DNA of 15,363 bases, taken from positions 1 through 15,363 of the forward strand of contig NW_027152073.1 in assembly GCF_004359215.1 (NCBI RefSeq). The letters run 5' to 3'. The translations under genes were made by a program, and so were the position numbers. The stretch is from Bremia lactucae. Lineage: Eukaryota > Oomycota > Peronosporomycetes > Peronosporales > Peronosporaceae. The first letter of the stretch is position 1; every line of letters starts with the position of its first letter. Below the pieces are notes generated by a model, which made no database searches, had not been told where the DNA came from, and saw only the letters and a program-made list of their open reading frames with translations. This document shows positions 1 through 8,218 of the stretch, piece by piece.

Positions 1-76
1 ATCATTTACCTTTAAGATATTATATTTATTAACAACCTTTAAGAATTAAGTTCATGTAACAATACACCCCGTTACA
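1..76 (-). repeat. G1 3' LTR, first 76 bases only
   Basis: On the minus strand the LTR begins TGTAACGGGG at base 76, directly after a polypurine tract, as expected for the 3' LTR of a minus-strand element. It runs off the left window edge. The G2 LTR start at 11127 is similar but lacks about 17 bases next to the terminus. A perfect 7-bp inverted repeat (54-60 with 71-77) overlaps the LTR boundary. Confidence 0.75.
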
Positions 77-89
77 TCACCCCTCCCTC
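77..89 (-). other. Polypurine tract of G1 (plus-strand priming site)
   Basis: The minus strand reads GAGGGAGGGGTGA immediately before the LTR start TGTAAC. An uninterrupted purine run abutting the 3' LTR is the normal primer for second-strand synthesis in LTR elements. The equivalent in G2 is at 11128-11140. It fixes the orientation of G1 as minus. Confidence 0.75.
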
Positions 90-195
90 GAACGAAAATC
101 ACTAACTGCCATCCAGAAGAGTGGTCACTATATAACCACTATATTAAAAACGATGATGACTGGTCAGAACGATCATTTATAATTTTATCGCATTG

Positions 196-1001
196 TTAAC
201 AAGTCCATCTCTTGCGGCAGACGGAACGTCTGCCGTAGTGTCATCTTCTCCCGCAACTTTAAATGTTGCGGGTGCACGTGGTGATACACCACGTAAATGC
301 GACCCTCTTTGGAGGTCGACTACGAATGCGAGTCAGACGAAATGGCCGACTCGGGGAGAATAGAACAGTGGTTGTCCTTATTTGCGGGATATAACACCTG
401 ATCATCGTCAGGCGGCTGACCATGAGCCTTCAAATGAGGGGGCTCATTTGAGTAGACGTGCTGGTAGTATTCGCTACAGCATGTTCGGTTCCGACGATGA
501 GGATGATTCCCATCGCCAGTACCGTCTCCGGTGCCGTCACCCGCACATAATTCTGTGCGTGGTGATGACGATGGCGTAAGCCAACGTACTAAAAGTTTTT
601 GTGGTAACCCTGCTTCAGTCGGTACCACTCAGGGGATCGTAGACACTAAAATGTCTCGTCTTGCCGATTAGAAGAAGCCGTGGCTTTTGCCCGAACAGCT
701 AATTAATAACTTGTCTGGAGAGACTACTCCTCACAATAAATATACCTTATTTATTGCGACATAGCTACATGGCCTTGATCCCAGCGCGAAGAACTTCCGC
801 GCTGAGGAAGATTTTTATCTCGATGCCTTTTTCAAGCATCGATGGTATAGTGGCAACAACAAGCGAGATAAAGTCTCGCTTATGCAAGCCTTGAGCGCGT
901 TCATTCGCAATGTCAAAGTCATCGGACGCGAAGCCTGGCTTCAAAAACGAAACGCGATTCGCGTTAGGTTTGAGAAACGAACTCCAACCGGTGCAAGGTA
1001 G
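196..1001 (+). pseudogene. Antisense ORF of G1, N-terminal part (unrecognised protein)
   Basis: This is a broken plus-strand reading frame in the 1 kb between the pol stop and the 3' LTR, opposite to pol. The first part (about 214-560) is low complexity with an acidic Ser/Asp run. From 561 one frame runs to the stop at 999-1001, with in-frame stops at 669 and 762. Its downstream part holds a block shared with G2: SLSGETAPHNKY-like, LHGLDPSAKNFRAEED, then KHRWYSG, NKRDK, AFIRNVK and GREAWL. It has W, Y and charged residues and looks like a folded domain, but I recognise no family. G2 carries the same frame at 11246-12090, so it belongs to the element. The start is uncertain. No signal peptide or RXLR motif was seen. 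Confidence 0.5.
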
Positions 1002-1139
1002 AAATTCTATTGGTTGTCACGTGAGGAGGGCTTCCATGCTTCACGTGGGCTGATCCCTGTCCGTGTTGTATTGGCAACACGAAGCGAGTAAAAGGGGACG
1101 TCTATTAGCTTTCTTCGCCTTGAGGAAATGCTTGCATCT

Positions 1140-1526
1140 CTATCCAGATGCGCGATGCGATTGTCGTTTTGCAATCGATTTACAAGCGCCAGGGAAGCGT
1201 GTTTTCCGATGGACCTTCTGATCCATCGGATGGGTCTCGTCATACTGACAGACGAGACCCTCAACGTCAACAATCAGCTGAAAACGAGGCTCTTAGCTGT
1301 CATGTGAAGGTGGATAACCGCGCCATCGAACAAGATAACTCGTTCGCTGTCCCTTCACATCACGGAGGTTTTGGATTCGTTCCACAAGGAGACGTTGACC
1401 ACCGTGGGAATCCACCAATGGTTGTGGCGGAGGAGGAAAAATTAGATCCGACCGATGTGTCGGATCTACAGTCAAGATCGAAAACTCGATCGCTTCCTCC
1501 ATGATTTGGAGGAAGGACTTGATCAC
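1140..1526 (-). pseudogene. pol: G1 pol: chromodomain and C-terminal tail
   Basis: From about 1412 down, the minus frame reads GGQRLLVERIQNLRDVKGQR, then TSYLVRWRGYPPSHDS. This is the chromodomain core, with the LVERI strand and the YLVRWRGY strand. Such domains at the integrase C-terminus of chromoviruses direct insertion to marked chromatin. The next codon, Trp in the family (SWEPR), is a stop at about 1290-1292. The same frame then continues with EPRFQLIVDVEGLV and QYDETHP to the natural-looking stop at 1140-1142, a position matched in G2 (12236). The Pro-rich stretch upstream (FPPPPQPLVDS) is the usual lead-in. The domain is nearly intact but followed by a nonsense codon. Confidence 0.8.
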
Positions 1527-1841
1527 GAGCGCGGTAAGCGTCGATCGTTAGAGTAGATGCTGCAGGCTCACCATATCGAACGGTTGGAAGACCGTTCGAA
1601 GAGTAAGTACTCCATGTTAAAATACGAATGGAAATATCCCGCTCCTCGTGATGAGCTGTCGTCAGCTCATCGCGGTTTCGAGGATCTTCGGACCCGCCAT
1701 GAGAATCTCCAGATTCAGCATGAGAATCTGGTTCGTGGCCACAAGAATCTTTTAGGGATTCTTAAAATGGTGGTCAGATCTGTCCTTGAAAAAAACCGCG
1801 TACTGATGGTACGGGTGGAGCCGACCAACGTAAAACTGTAG
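1148..1841 (+). pseudogene. Antisense ORF of G1, C-terminal part: acidic linker and heptad coiled coil
   Basis: The plus strand stays largely open opposite the pol 3' end: 1148-1504 (118 codons), then one frame from 1503 to 1841 with a single stop at 1554. Residues coded at 1680-1751 repeat a seven-residue unit with Leu at the same place (FEDLRTR, HENLQIQ, HENLVRG, HKNLLGI), a coiled-coil pattern. The underlying DNA has a 21-base period (1698, 1719, 1740). Between G1 (1653-1751) and G2 (12717-12815), 11 of the 17 differences I count fall at third positions of this plus frame. Those are second positions of the pol frame. That supports plus-strand coding here. Opposite 1293-1412 the minus strand undoubtedly carries the chromodomain, so the overlap would be dual coding. 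Function unknown. Confidence 0.45.
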
Positions 1842-2406
1842 GATGCGTTCGCATCCTACGTGGCAATTCTATCGTGTGCACATTGCCTCTGCGATGCAGT
1901 ACACGGAATGGCCCAATGAACTTGGGTATTAGTTTACTGCTACCCACATTAGTGACTACACGCTTAGGTAAGTTTACCGTAGAGAGTTGTGCTAGATCAT
2001 TAACTTCAAATGAAAGAACAGTTGCTCTTCCATGTTTGTCCGCATTCCGTTTCTGACGGTCCACTGCGTTAGCAATGGAGTCTTGTACAAAACGGACTAC
2101 TGATTCTCGAGTCATCAGAAATTCCTCTGCTGACTTTGTTTTGTCTTTTTCAGTACGCTTTGTGCGTACTGCCATGAGATCTTTCTCATCGTCGAATGTC
2201 GATTTGTTCGACATCACTCGCGTCGTTGTTAAGCTCGACGCGTGATGAGCATGATCCAGACCTAATTTTGCTCGTGCGAGTCCCCCCCTTAAACCAGACG
2301 ATCCCTTTAATTGGGTGGGCATATGTGTATGGCGTAACCCATTCACAAAGAACGGTGTATGCGTTGTAGACGCATGCACCGAAATATTGATGGCGAAGTC
2401 GACCAT
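1774..2406 (-). pseudogene. pol: G1 pol: integrase C-terminal region with GPF module
   Basis: This is a 210-codon minus-strand open stretch. Its start resembles the integrase segment VHASTTHTPFFVNGLRH, which normally follows the catalytic Glu region. It continues through a charged linker to FVQDSIANAVDRQKRNADKH, NLPKRVVTNVGSSKL, then IGPFRVLHRRGNVHTIELP and RRMRTHPT. The GPF/Y motif with its surrounding beta-rich sequence is the integrase C-terminal module of Ty3/Gypsy elements. After RRMRTHPT the frame slips and the expected FYVGRLRPY is lost (G2 keeps it). Between 1527 and 1773 lies the linker to the chromodomain, poorly open on the minus strand in this copy. Confidence 0.8.
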
Positions 2407-2840
2407 CGGTGAAAACTCGCTCCAATTGGATGCGATTAGACGTAACCTCGAATTATCCCTTCGAGGACGCGATTTACGCGTTCCGTCTGACCATCTGTCT
2501 CTGGATGATCAGAAGCTTGTCAGCCGTATCCCAAGAGATCAAAACACGGATTGCAAAAACTTCGCCGTAAACCGTTGATCCAATCGGAGACCAGTTCACG
2601 GGGTAACTCGTGGAGTTTGAATACCATGTCGATAAGAAACGGGCATAGCCTCAAGCCGTGATCGACTCTAGTACTGCAGCAAGACGTAAAATCTTGCTGA
2701 ATCTGTCTACAAAAACAAGGATTCCATTGTTTTTGTGATCGTCTTCGGGAAATCCGAAGACGAAGTCATTAGATACGGACTGCCATCACTCTGCCGGAAG
2801 TGTTAGAGGTTGGAGAAGCCCACGGAATGAAGGGCTAGGC
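2407..2840 (-). pseudogene. pol: G1 pol: integrase catalytic core, frameshifted
   Basis: Too broken for one frame, but recognisable on translation of the minus strand. Around 2770-2690 it reads SVSNDFVFGFPEDDHKNNG, then ILVFVDRFSKI. The first catalytic Asp (SMDF in the family) is kept, with Met changed to Asn before it. The HGLPRELVSDRDP region is degraded to HELPRELVSDW, so the second catalytic Asp context is lost. DHPETDGQTERVNRVLE near 2505-2455 keeps the catalytic Glu. Frameshifts and a stop after GYV separate it from the next segment. It sits between the zinc finger (upstream) and the GPF module. It cannot encode an active integrase. Confidence 0.75.
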
Positions 2841-2844
2841 TTTA

Positions 2845-2994
2845 CCCGTTGACATACTTCGCAAGCTCGAATGCACTTGTGCACGAAGTGATACTAGCGG
2901 GGCCAGTAAAGTTGCGACTTACTGTGAGATAAGTCTTCTCACGTCCACGATGCCCACTTTTTGGTGCATCATGACACTCATACATGACGCGCAA
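2845..2994 (-). pseudogene. pol: G1 pol: integrase H2C2 zinc-binding region
   Basis: The minus strand reads LRLRVMYECHDAPKSGHRG then REKTYLTVSRNF, giving the two His residues of the HHCC finger. After a frameshift, CIRACEVCQRVK supplies the CxxC pair at about 2870-2850. This N-terminal finger of integrase binds LTR ends. The spacing between the His pair and Cys pair is close to normal once the frameshift is allowed for. It follows RNase H through the usual tether. Confidence 0.78.
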
Positions 2995-3278
2995 GCGCAA
3001 ATCATTGTAAGTTGCGACGACACGTGAAGTATCGCTGGCAACGGCTGTGCAATACAATAAGCGGTTGCGTGTTGTGTATCGATCGGATGACGATCGATAT
3101 AAACCGAGTAAATCTTTAAAAGATTTATCGGATGGATTCATCAGATGATCCACTAAAAGCAAAAGCTCCTTATCTTCTGCGTAGGCTTTCTTTATGTCAT
3201 CAAAAAAGGTTGATGAAGGAAAACAAGAAACGAGTGTTGCAACAGTTGGATTATTGCCACTGTTGGAATGCGCAGCCG

Positions 3279-3780
3279 ACTCGAAATCGGGTCGGCGTGA
3301 TAACGCATCAGCGACGACATTAAGTCGTCCTGGTTTATATTCGTCAGAGAAGTTATACTCCGCGAAGAAGGATAGCCACCTCGGCATTTTTTGCGAGAGG
3401 TGTGGGCTATTTACGGCCGTGTTTAATGACACATGGTCCGTATATACGATGAACGGTCTATCTCCGAGGAGATAGACCCTAAACTTAGCCAGTGCATATT
3501 TCATGGCAAGGAGTCCTTGTCATGCACTGGGAAATTGCGTTCAGCTGGTTGCAGCTGACGCGATTGGTATAAGACGACGCGCTCCGCGCCGTCCGCATCG
3601 TATTGCATTAATGCACAGCCGAGCGCGAAGTCGCTGGTGTCACAGACCACATGAAATGGTCTGTCTTGATCTGCAAAAGCCAAGATGGGCGATTGCATCA
3701 AGCTTTGCTTGATACCTTCAAAAGTAACGCTGGCAATCAGCGTTCCATAGCCATTTCTCGTCTTTTTTTCAAGAGACGAG
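3279..3780 (-). pseudogene. pol: G1 pol: RNase H domain, split by a frameshift at about 3502
   Basis: First frame (3701-3501): ADQDRPFHVVCDTSDFALG holds the first catalytic Asp, followed by CALMQYDADGAERVV, QSRQLQPAE and a degraded KELLA helix. Second frame from 3504: MKYALAKFRVYLLGDRPF, then IVYTDH with Asp at about 3438, the next catalytic site. It ends with YKPGRLNVVADALSRRPDF, the classic Ty3/Gypsy RNase H terminus. The two frames overlap by four bases, so a single small indel splits the domain. In a live element it would degrade the RNA strand during reverse transcription. From 3278 to 2995 the frame continues as the tether to integrase. Confidence 0.82.
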
Positions 3781-3835
3781 AGAGATGAACTGTCATCTTG
3801 GCATAATTGCGGGAGTACTTTTGCAAGTACGCCGC

Positions 3836-4435
3836 TTATCCAAGATACTTTCTGAGTCCTTTGACATCGACTGGAACTGGCCAGTCGATAATTGCCCTGA
3901 TCTTTTCGGGATCAGGGCGCACGACGTGTTTACCGACGATGCACCCAAGAAGTGGTATTTCGCTTGCTGCGAATATACACTTGTTGAGATTTGCGTACAA
4001 CTTATGCTGTCGCATAAGTGTAAGAACCTGACTTACGTGAGTTTTATGAACTTCCACGTCCGTCTTTCCGTCCATGGCCCAACTATGGACGAATACATTG
4101 TCAAAATTTCTCGGAGCGAACTCTCGCACCGGTCTCAAAAGATTCGTTACGCAACTGTTAAATGTTGCAGGGGTGTTACTAAGCCCCTGTGGCATTATTA
4201 GCCATTCCCAGAGCATCCCGCTGGGAGTGTTCACTGCTGTGTACGGGATGTCCCGTAAACGCATAAGGATCTGATAGAACCCATCCATCAGATTTATAGA
4301 CGAATAGATCGTACTCTTAGACATACCATCTATGATTACATCTTCTCGCGGTATTGGCGTTTGAGCCGATACTGTTGCAGCATTCAGTTTGTTGAATGCG
4401 TGCACTATCCGCCACCCTCCTGTTGCCTTTTGCAC
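3836..4435 (-). pseudogene. pol: G1 pol: reverse transcriptase, catalytic residues lost
   Basis: A 199-codon open stretch with the RT motifs in order: GGWRIVHAFNKLNAA, TPIPREDV, SSINLMDGFYQI (motif A), SGMLWEWLIMPQGLSNTPATF (motif B), NFDNVFVHS (motif C), then HKLYANLNKCIF and FLG-type thumb residues (LLGCIVGKH, IDWPVPVDVKGLRKYLG). The motif A Asp (residue 48) is Asn, and YFDD is NFDN, so its second Asp (residue 113) is Asn too. Both are GAT-to-AAT type changes on the coding strand. The enzyme would be inactive although the frame is open. It is preceded by the linker at 4405-4936 and followed by RNase H. Confidence 0.87.
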
Positions 4436-4936
4436 CCAGAAGGTCGGAGAGCTATGTAGGGAGTTGACTCCCTCACATGGCCCGCTTTTACTGGATCGGT
4501 AAAGAATTTATCGATCGCAAGTACTTGTTCACGAGGTAGTGGCCACTGCTTCATGACACAGTACTTCGAGCCCGGTTTGGGCTCGATCTCATGTCGAGCC
4601 TTTATATTTAAGCAACTCGCATGGAACTGTGTCAGGGAATACATCGCTGAATTCCAAAAAATCCTTGTATAAAGGATTTGTTTCTAGTGACTTCCAGGAT
4701 TGAGTACTGTATCTTTCAATCCGAGTCTTCACAGCGAGCACACTTTCGTCCATCGATGAGCTGCTGAGAACCCGTTCGTTCTCTGCAAAAATTACCGCTG
4801 ACCGAATATCGGCAACGTATTCGTCCTTTGTGACGAGTACGTAGATCTGCCTGATACTGGATTCGTCAAGTTGGCAGATGCGATAAGTGCTTGTCACATT
4901 GTCGACGAGCAAATGCAAGTCGCATTGCTCAATCAA
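4405..4936 (-). pseudogene. pol: G1 pol: linker before RT
   Basis: Two minus frames (4936-4589 and 4644-4405) join across a frameshift. The first ends with a PLYKDFLEFSDVFPDTVPCEL segment, a typical stretch between protease and RT in Gypsy pol. The second continues RHEIEPKPGSKYCVMKQWPL, PREQVLAIDKFF and GHVREST, the RT entry region. The downstream residues merge with the RT at 4435. Upstream of 4936 I see no further pol homology, and protease and gag are missing. Confidence 0.72.
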
Positions 4937-5136
4937 ATTTGGCAGGCTGTGGCAAAAATTGGGCGCTAGACCTTATGTTGCGCGACCCATATGTCATTGG
5001 GTTGCTAGGGGCTTTTAAAACTCGGCTAAAAAAACAGACCTCTAATTTTCCTAGGGCTGAGTTCAGAGCTCGATCGGAGCTTCTGAAACTCAAGCATGAC
5101 AGCGTGATGTTCGCGCTTATGCCCAGCACGCATTAA
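4937..5136. other. Unassigned stretch at the G1/A junction
   Basis: Two hundred bases between the last recognisable pol of G1 and the first recognisable linker of A. Short frames are open on both strands (66 codons minus at 5129-4929, 81 codons plus at 4891-5136). Neither shows a domain I recognise. It holds the junction between two oppositely oriented elements, but I see no LTR end or target-site duplication to place it exactly. Confidence 0.4.
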
Positions 5137-5244
5137 ATGTGTGGAGTGGATCAGCGATCATTAACGATCCTTCGAATCGATTCTCTTCTTAAGTTCCAAA
5201 ATTCCGAGACGTGGTGTGTCACAATTAACCGTCCGCATAGAAGT

Positions 5245-6005
5245 GTGCATCATTACATTGACTTGGTTACTGGAATCAGATATTTTACTGGCGTTCACCA
5301 AACGAGCAGTGTGACGTCATTGATGAATTCTTCTGTGTTAAGCACGAGGCTGGAATGATTCGACACCAACATGTTATGTCATAAACAAAACGGTAAATGC
5401 TTTGTACATGCTTACAGTAAGCTTAATGATGCTACTATACCGGCACAGACACCAATTCCTAGAATGGCTGCTTCTCCTAAAGTTTTGGTGAGGGAACGGT
5501 TCGCTTCACTTAGTCAATTATTACTATCAGCTGCTCATGCAAGCTACTGACATCCGCTTACAGCGGTAAGCAGCCTTAGTGGGATGCTGTAGGATTGGCT
5601 AGTTACGCTTTAGGGCTTTTTAATGCTATTTTGAACATCTAGTGACACAATTATTGCGTCATCATCTAGAAGATTCACATACTTATTTGCTGTTTAATTC
5701 ATAGCTAGACGGAAAAGTGGCGGTCTGATGTGGAAACCCATTCTGCGAAGTGTGTAAGTGCCTTCGAACAAATAAGCTGTATGACAACGTATCTAAATAC
5801 GTCTTCAATGCAAAAGATTTTTTCTTCTTAGGGTTAGTCTTTGGAAAAGCAGGCCTGGGAGCAGAACCTGCTACAATTAAATCCGTTGTTAATTGGCCGG
5901 TTCCTAAGAACCAAAAGACCTGAGTGAGTAGCAGAGTTTAGCCAACTATATGCACAAATGTAGCAAAAAATTACGCGGATATGGCTCGGCCATTATCAAA
6001 TCTAC
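5245..6005 (+). pseudogene. pol: A pol: RT remnants
   Basis: Recognisable pieces in order: HHYIDLVTGIRYF (linker, about 5250-5288) and EQCDVIDEFFCVKHEAGMIR (5304-5363). Then QNGKCFVHAYSKLND and ATIPAQTPIPR (5386-5474), where the family has KWRIVHAYNKLND. Further on, RTNKLYDNVSKYVFNAKDFF, FLGLVFGKAGLGAEPATIK and SVVNWPVPKNQK (5765-5918) form the thumb and connection. ANYMHKCSK, shifting into KNYADMARPLSNL, follows (5941-6000). Between 5500 and 5750 motifs A, B and C are unrecognisable or lost. No catalytic Asp pair survives, so it is non-functional. Confidence 0.72.
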
Positions 6006-6351
6006 GTTAAGAAATCAAAATGATGCTGGAATAGCACATAGAATGACGTTTTGAATACAGTAAGGGATAGCCTCGCCCATGCCCCGATTTTGGCTCTGCC
6101 AATCCTGATCGGTCTTTCAAGCTTGTCTGTGACGACACTGAGCATACTTCGTGGCGAGAAGATGCTTACTATGAAGTATGTTCTTGTCAAATTCAGGGTA
6201 CATCTGCAAGTCTCTTAGCTTTTTGTAGTCTATTCAGATCATGAGCCTTTAGGTTCTGCGACTAAGTCGCCTCATCTCTCGCAGAGAATGGCTCGATTGA
6301 TTTTCATTTGCTGAATAAAACTTTTTAGGTGAAAAAAAAAGCCTGAAAAAA
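6006..6351 (+). pseudogene. pol: A pol: RNase H remnants
   Basis: APILALP shifting into NPDRSFKLVCDDTE (about 6079-6144) matches the start of Ty3/Gypsy RNase H, where the family has CDASDF. The middle of the domain (6145-6350) is scrambled; VYTDH is not seen. An A-rich run at 6331-6352 (two poly-A tracts) may have promoted slippage. The C-terminal end is in the next entry. Confidence 0.6.
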
Positions 6352-6620
6352 AATGCTTTGGTTGATGCATTATCATGCAGGCGAGATTAGGATCTGGCTC
6401 ATTTCACACGTGTAACGTCACCACTCCATTACTTGATTCAATTGGCACATGCCAATGATGAACAGTGTGTGGCTTTGCTACAAGCTATCGGAAGCAATGA
6501 GTATAACATTTGGACGGTAAATGTCGAGATGACTACGTGCGGGGTTGCATCGATACTCAATCGAAAATGGCCTTTTTGTGCTATTGCACCGCCAACGCTT
6601 TGACGGAAGCACCTATGCGT
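6352..6620 (+). pseudogene. pol: A pol: RNase H end and tether to integrase
   Basis: The frame from 6352 reads NALVDALSCRRD, a stop, then DLAHFTRVTSPLHYLIQLAH and ANDEQCVALLQAIGSNEY. This corresponds to the ADALSRRPDYELAH terminus of RNase H and the following tether. After a shift, LHRYSIENGLFVLLHR (about 6545-6590) matches the segment just before the integrase zinc finger. The zinc finger itself is not seen. Confidence 0.65.
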
Positions 6621-6985
6621 TGTTGAATTTTAAGATAAGGATGTACCAATGTTCTGGGAACGGATTTTGGAGTCCGGCAGGATTCGTATTTACGCGAAAG
6701 CGTGTTGGGTGGGGACTCCTTATTTTTGCTTAGGTACGGAGTACGTCTATCAAAGTCCTAATACTTTCCGTCTTTAAAAGGTAGCGAGGAATCGAAGATC
6801 CACGTTTAGTTGTCATACGAAAAAATATATGCCAAAACAACCGTGGATTTAGCTGTTGAGTATCAAACCTCTAAGAAGAAATGCAGAACTCGATTTCAAC
6901 CGTCTGATGGGGGTTATAAGGTACACGTTATCACACCCATTAGACTGTGGGTTGCTAAACCGTAAGGACGCCACAATTTACACTA
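6621..6985 (+). other. A: unresolved integrase-side remnant before the LTR
   Basis: Expected to hold integrase and the pol 3' end. I see only a weak match near 6648-6692 (FWERILESGRIRIYA) to the post-DRDP integrase stretch. The rest is not recognisable, and it is far too short for a whole integrase, so most of it has been deleted. No polypurine tract is evident before 6986. Confidence 0.35.
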
Positions 6986-7540
6986 TGCGTAAGATACCCT
7001 TTTCTTCATTAATTTAGGTATTTTCGTTAAATTTCTTTTATTAATAGATAGTTTACGTGGCAGCCGCCAGGTAAAATAAAGTGGTGCTAAGGCGAATCGA
7101 CAACTCGTCGACAGCTCGAATAATATACTTGATTGCATATAAAATCGATCGCGAGAATTTGCAGTGCCTTTCTTTACTATTCTAGTATCTTGCCCGAGTG
7201 CTGTAAGGAGGTGGACTTAAGATCCGCTAGAAATTAACTATCTGCGTATGTTCAAACCACAGAATCTGTTTTTAGATATGTTGGCAGAATTATACAATTC
7301 AGAAACATAAACTAAGCTTGGTTCCCTTGCGATTTCATTAGTAAGAGTACAAAACCTTCCAAAGGTACATACTCATGGGCCTTAGTACCACTTGAATCTA
7401 CGAACCATTGAGTTCGTAAAACATAACTCTTTAAGCTCTACGAGCTTGTGAAACTCTTCGATCTGTTGCCTTTATTAATTCTGTAGATGTACAAGTCTTC
7501 CTCTTACTTAAAGAGTGAGGTAATTAAGCTTTTTTTAACA
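6986..7540 (+). repeat. LTR1: 3' LTR of element A
   Basis: It aligns with LTR2 (8219-8632) in blocks. The starts are TGCGTAAGATACCCTTTT and TGTGTAAAATACCCTTTT. The GCCGCCAG blocks sit at matching offsets (about 68 bases in). The CCACTTG...TCTACGAAC blocks, the CTTGT...TTAATTCT blocks and the GTCTTCCT...GAG(T/C)GAGGTA blocks follow near the end. Both end in ACA. LTR2 lacks about 150 bases in the middle. The divergence is large, so they are not sister LTRs of one recent insertion. Ends are placed by eye. Confidence 0.6.
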
Positions 7541-8218
7541 TACTATCTGCAAGGTTTAATATTTCATTATTGAATTTTGTTCCACTGATTTTTCCATAAT
7601 CTGTACAATATAAGATATCATTGAAAGTGACCACCGATCCGCTCTTCAATCAATAAGTATCCATATTTGAATTAAGTAAGAATCTAGGTGATATAGGTGC
7701 AACTAGCAAGCTTTTTTTATAGTGCGAACGGTAAAGCTGTCTAAGTCTTTCAACAAAAATCCGGCATAAATTAGTTAAAGGTGCCTTGTGTACGGAATAG
7801 TTTAGTAAAAGATAGTGCAGAGGTCTGTTCAAATGCTGTCTAAAATGAAAAGAAGGAGTGACGCGAACCAGATATGCCATGAAAGGATGGTGAAATGCAT
7901 TTGAAAAGAATGCAGACCGATGATTCTGGAGCCGGGTGATTTGAAAACATACTTGAAACTTGAAAGTAAAATGATGCAAGAAGTCAATTGCTGACAATAA
8001 GATGTCAAACCGAGCGTTATAGCGCTTACCGCAGTATGTCAACTGTTCAGAGCGATAAATTCTATCCATTAATAGACAAAGAATCGACTTAAAAAGTCTG
8101 AGACATGTAACTTTCCCGGTGGTGCCACTTAAAACAATTCCAAAGATAAATGAAGTAAGTACGCGTGTAATGGAACACACATCAATTGGAGAACCGTTGT
8201 TGTGGTACATTAACTTTA
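7541..8218. other. Spacer between LTR1 and LTR2
   Basis: This 678-base stretch is not part of either LTR. Its only notable content is the 186-codon minus-strand ORF listed separately. I see no plus-strand Gypsy homology in it. It could be old flanking DNA or the remnant of another element. Confidence 0.45.
7650..8210 (-). CDS. Unrecognised 186-codon ORF in the inter-LTR spacer
   Basis: This is the longest uninterrupted frame among elements full of stops, in an AT-rich stretch. The product is rich in Phe, Leu, Ser, His and Arg. One segment (CLRLFKSILCLL, later YNARFDILLSAIDFLHH) faintly recalls the Copia-type RT phrase KSLYGLKQ...WNxRFDxxLxxxGF. Spacing and flanking motifs do not fit, and no YVDD is seen. 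The start at 8210 lies just before LTR2. It may be a relic of a Copia-like element on the minus strand or a chance ORF. Confidence 0.22.
   Translation of the reverse strand: MYHNNGSPIDVCSITRVLTSFIFGIVLSGTTGKVTCLRLFKSILCLLMDRIYRSEQLTYCGKRYNARFDILLSAIDFLHHFTFKFQVCFQITRLQNHRSAFFSNAFHHPFMAYLVRVTPSFHFRQHLNRPLHYLLLNYSVHKAPLTNLCRIFVERLRQLYRSHYKKSLLVAPISPRFLLNSNMDTY

Larger units (their letters stand above)
1..4936 (-). mobile_element. G1: degenerate chromovirus-type Ty3/Gypsy element, 3' end cut by window edge
   Basis: Reading on the minus strand from 4936 down, the order is pre-RT linker, RT, RNase H, integrase zinc finger, integrase core, GPF module, linker, chromodomain, pol stop at 1140, a 1 kb 3' region, polypurine tract and LTR start. 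RT-RNase H-integrase order plus a C-terminal chromodomain is diagnostic of Ty3/Gypsy chromoviruses. Bases 1 to about 4320 align by eye, in the same order and orientation, with G2 at about 11040-15363. Pol is split by many frameshifts and stops. Gag and protease are absent: homology to pol ends near 4936, and from about 5137 the plus-strand element A begins. The copy is therefore 5' truncated or interrupted there. Organism (oomycete) is inferred from the family. Confidence 0.88.
5137..7540 (+). mobile_element. A: decayed 3' half of a second Ty3/Gypsy family
   Basis: Plus-strand translation in shifting frames gives pre-RT linker, RT, RNase H, tether and weak integrase traces, followed by an LTR at 6986-7540. 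The wording (VHAYSKLNDATIPAQTPIPR, VVNWPVPKNQK, NYADMARPLSNL) differs from the G family. LTR similarity ties it to element B downstream. There are many more stops and shifts than in G1/G2, suggesting an older copy. Its 5' half is not adjacent: G1 lies to the left in the opposite orientation. Confidence 0.75.

Noticed and set aside
320..628. 102-codon minus-strand ORF near the left end
   Set aside because: It shows no pol wording and lies downstream of the pol stop at 1140. The same DNA read on the plus strand matches G2 in protein-like blocks, so I treat the minus frame as a shadow.
196..1001. Oomycete RXLR or WY-type effector gene in the antisense ORF
   Set aside because: The HRWY-containing block prompted the idea. 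No signal peptide or RXLR/EER motif is visible, and the frame is repeated in both G copies as part of the element. Unrecognised protein is the safer call.
1232..1260. Strong hairpins as bacterial-type transcription terminators
   Set aside because: The stems lack following T runs, occur every few tens of bases including within conserved pol motifs, and the elements are eukaryotic.
3503..3712. Plus-strand ORFs opposite RNase H (also 14585-14770)
   Set aside because: They are mirror frames of a well-recognised minus-strand domain, with no third-position bias noted and no recognisable product.
6331..6352. A-rich runs as a poly-A tail of a non-LTR element
   Set aside because: RNase H of element A continues on both sides in the same orientation, so the runs lie inside pol and not at an element end.
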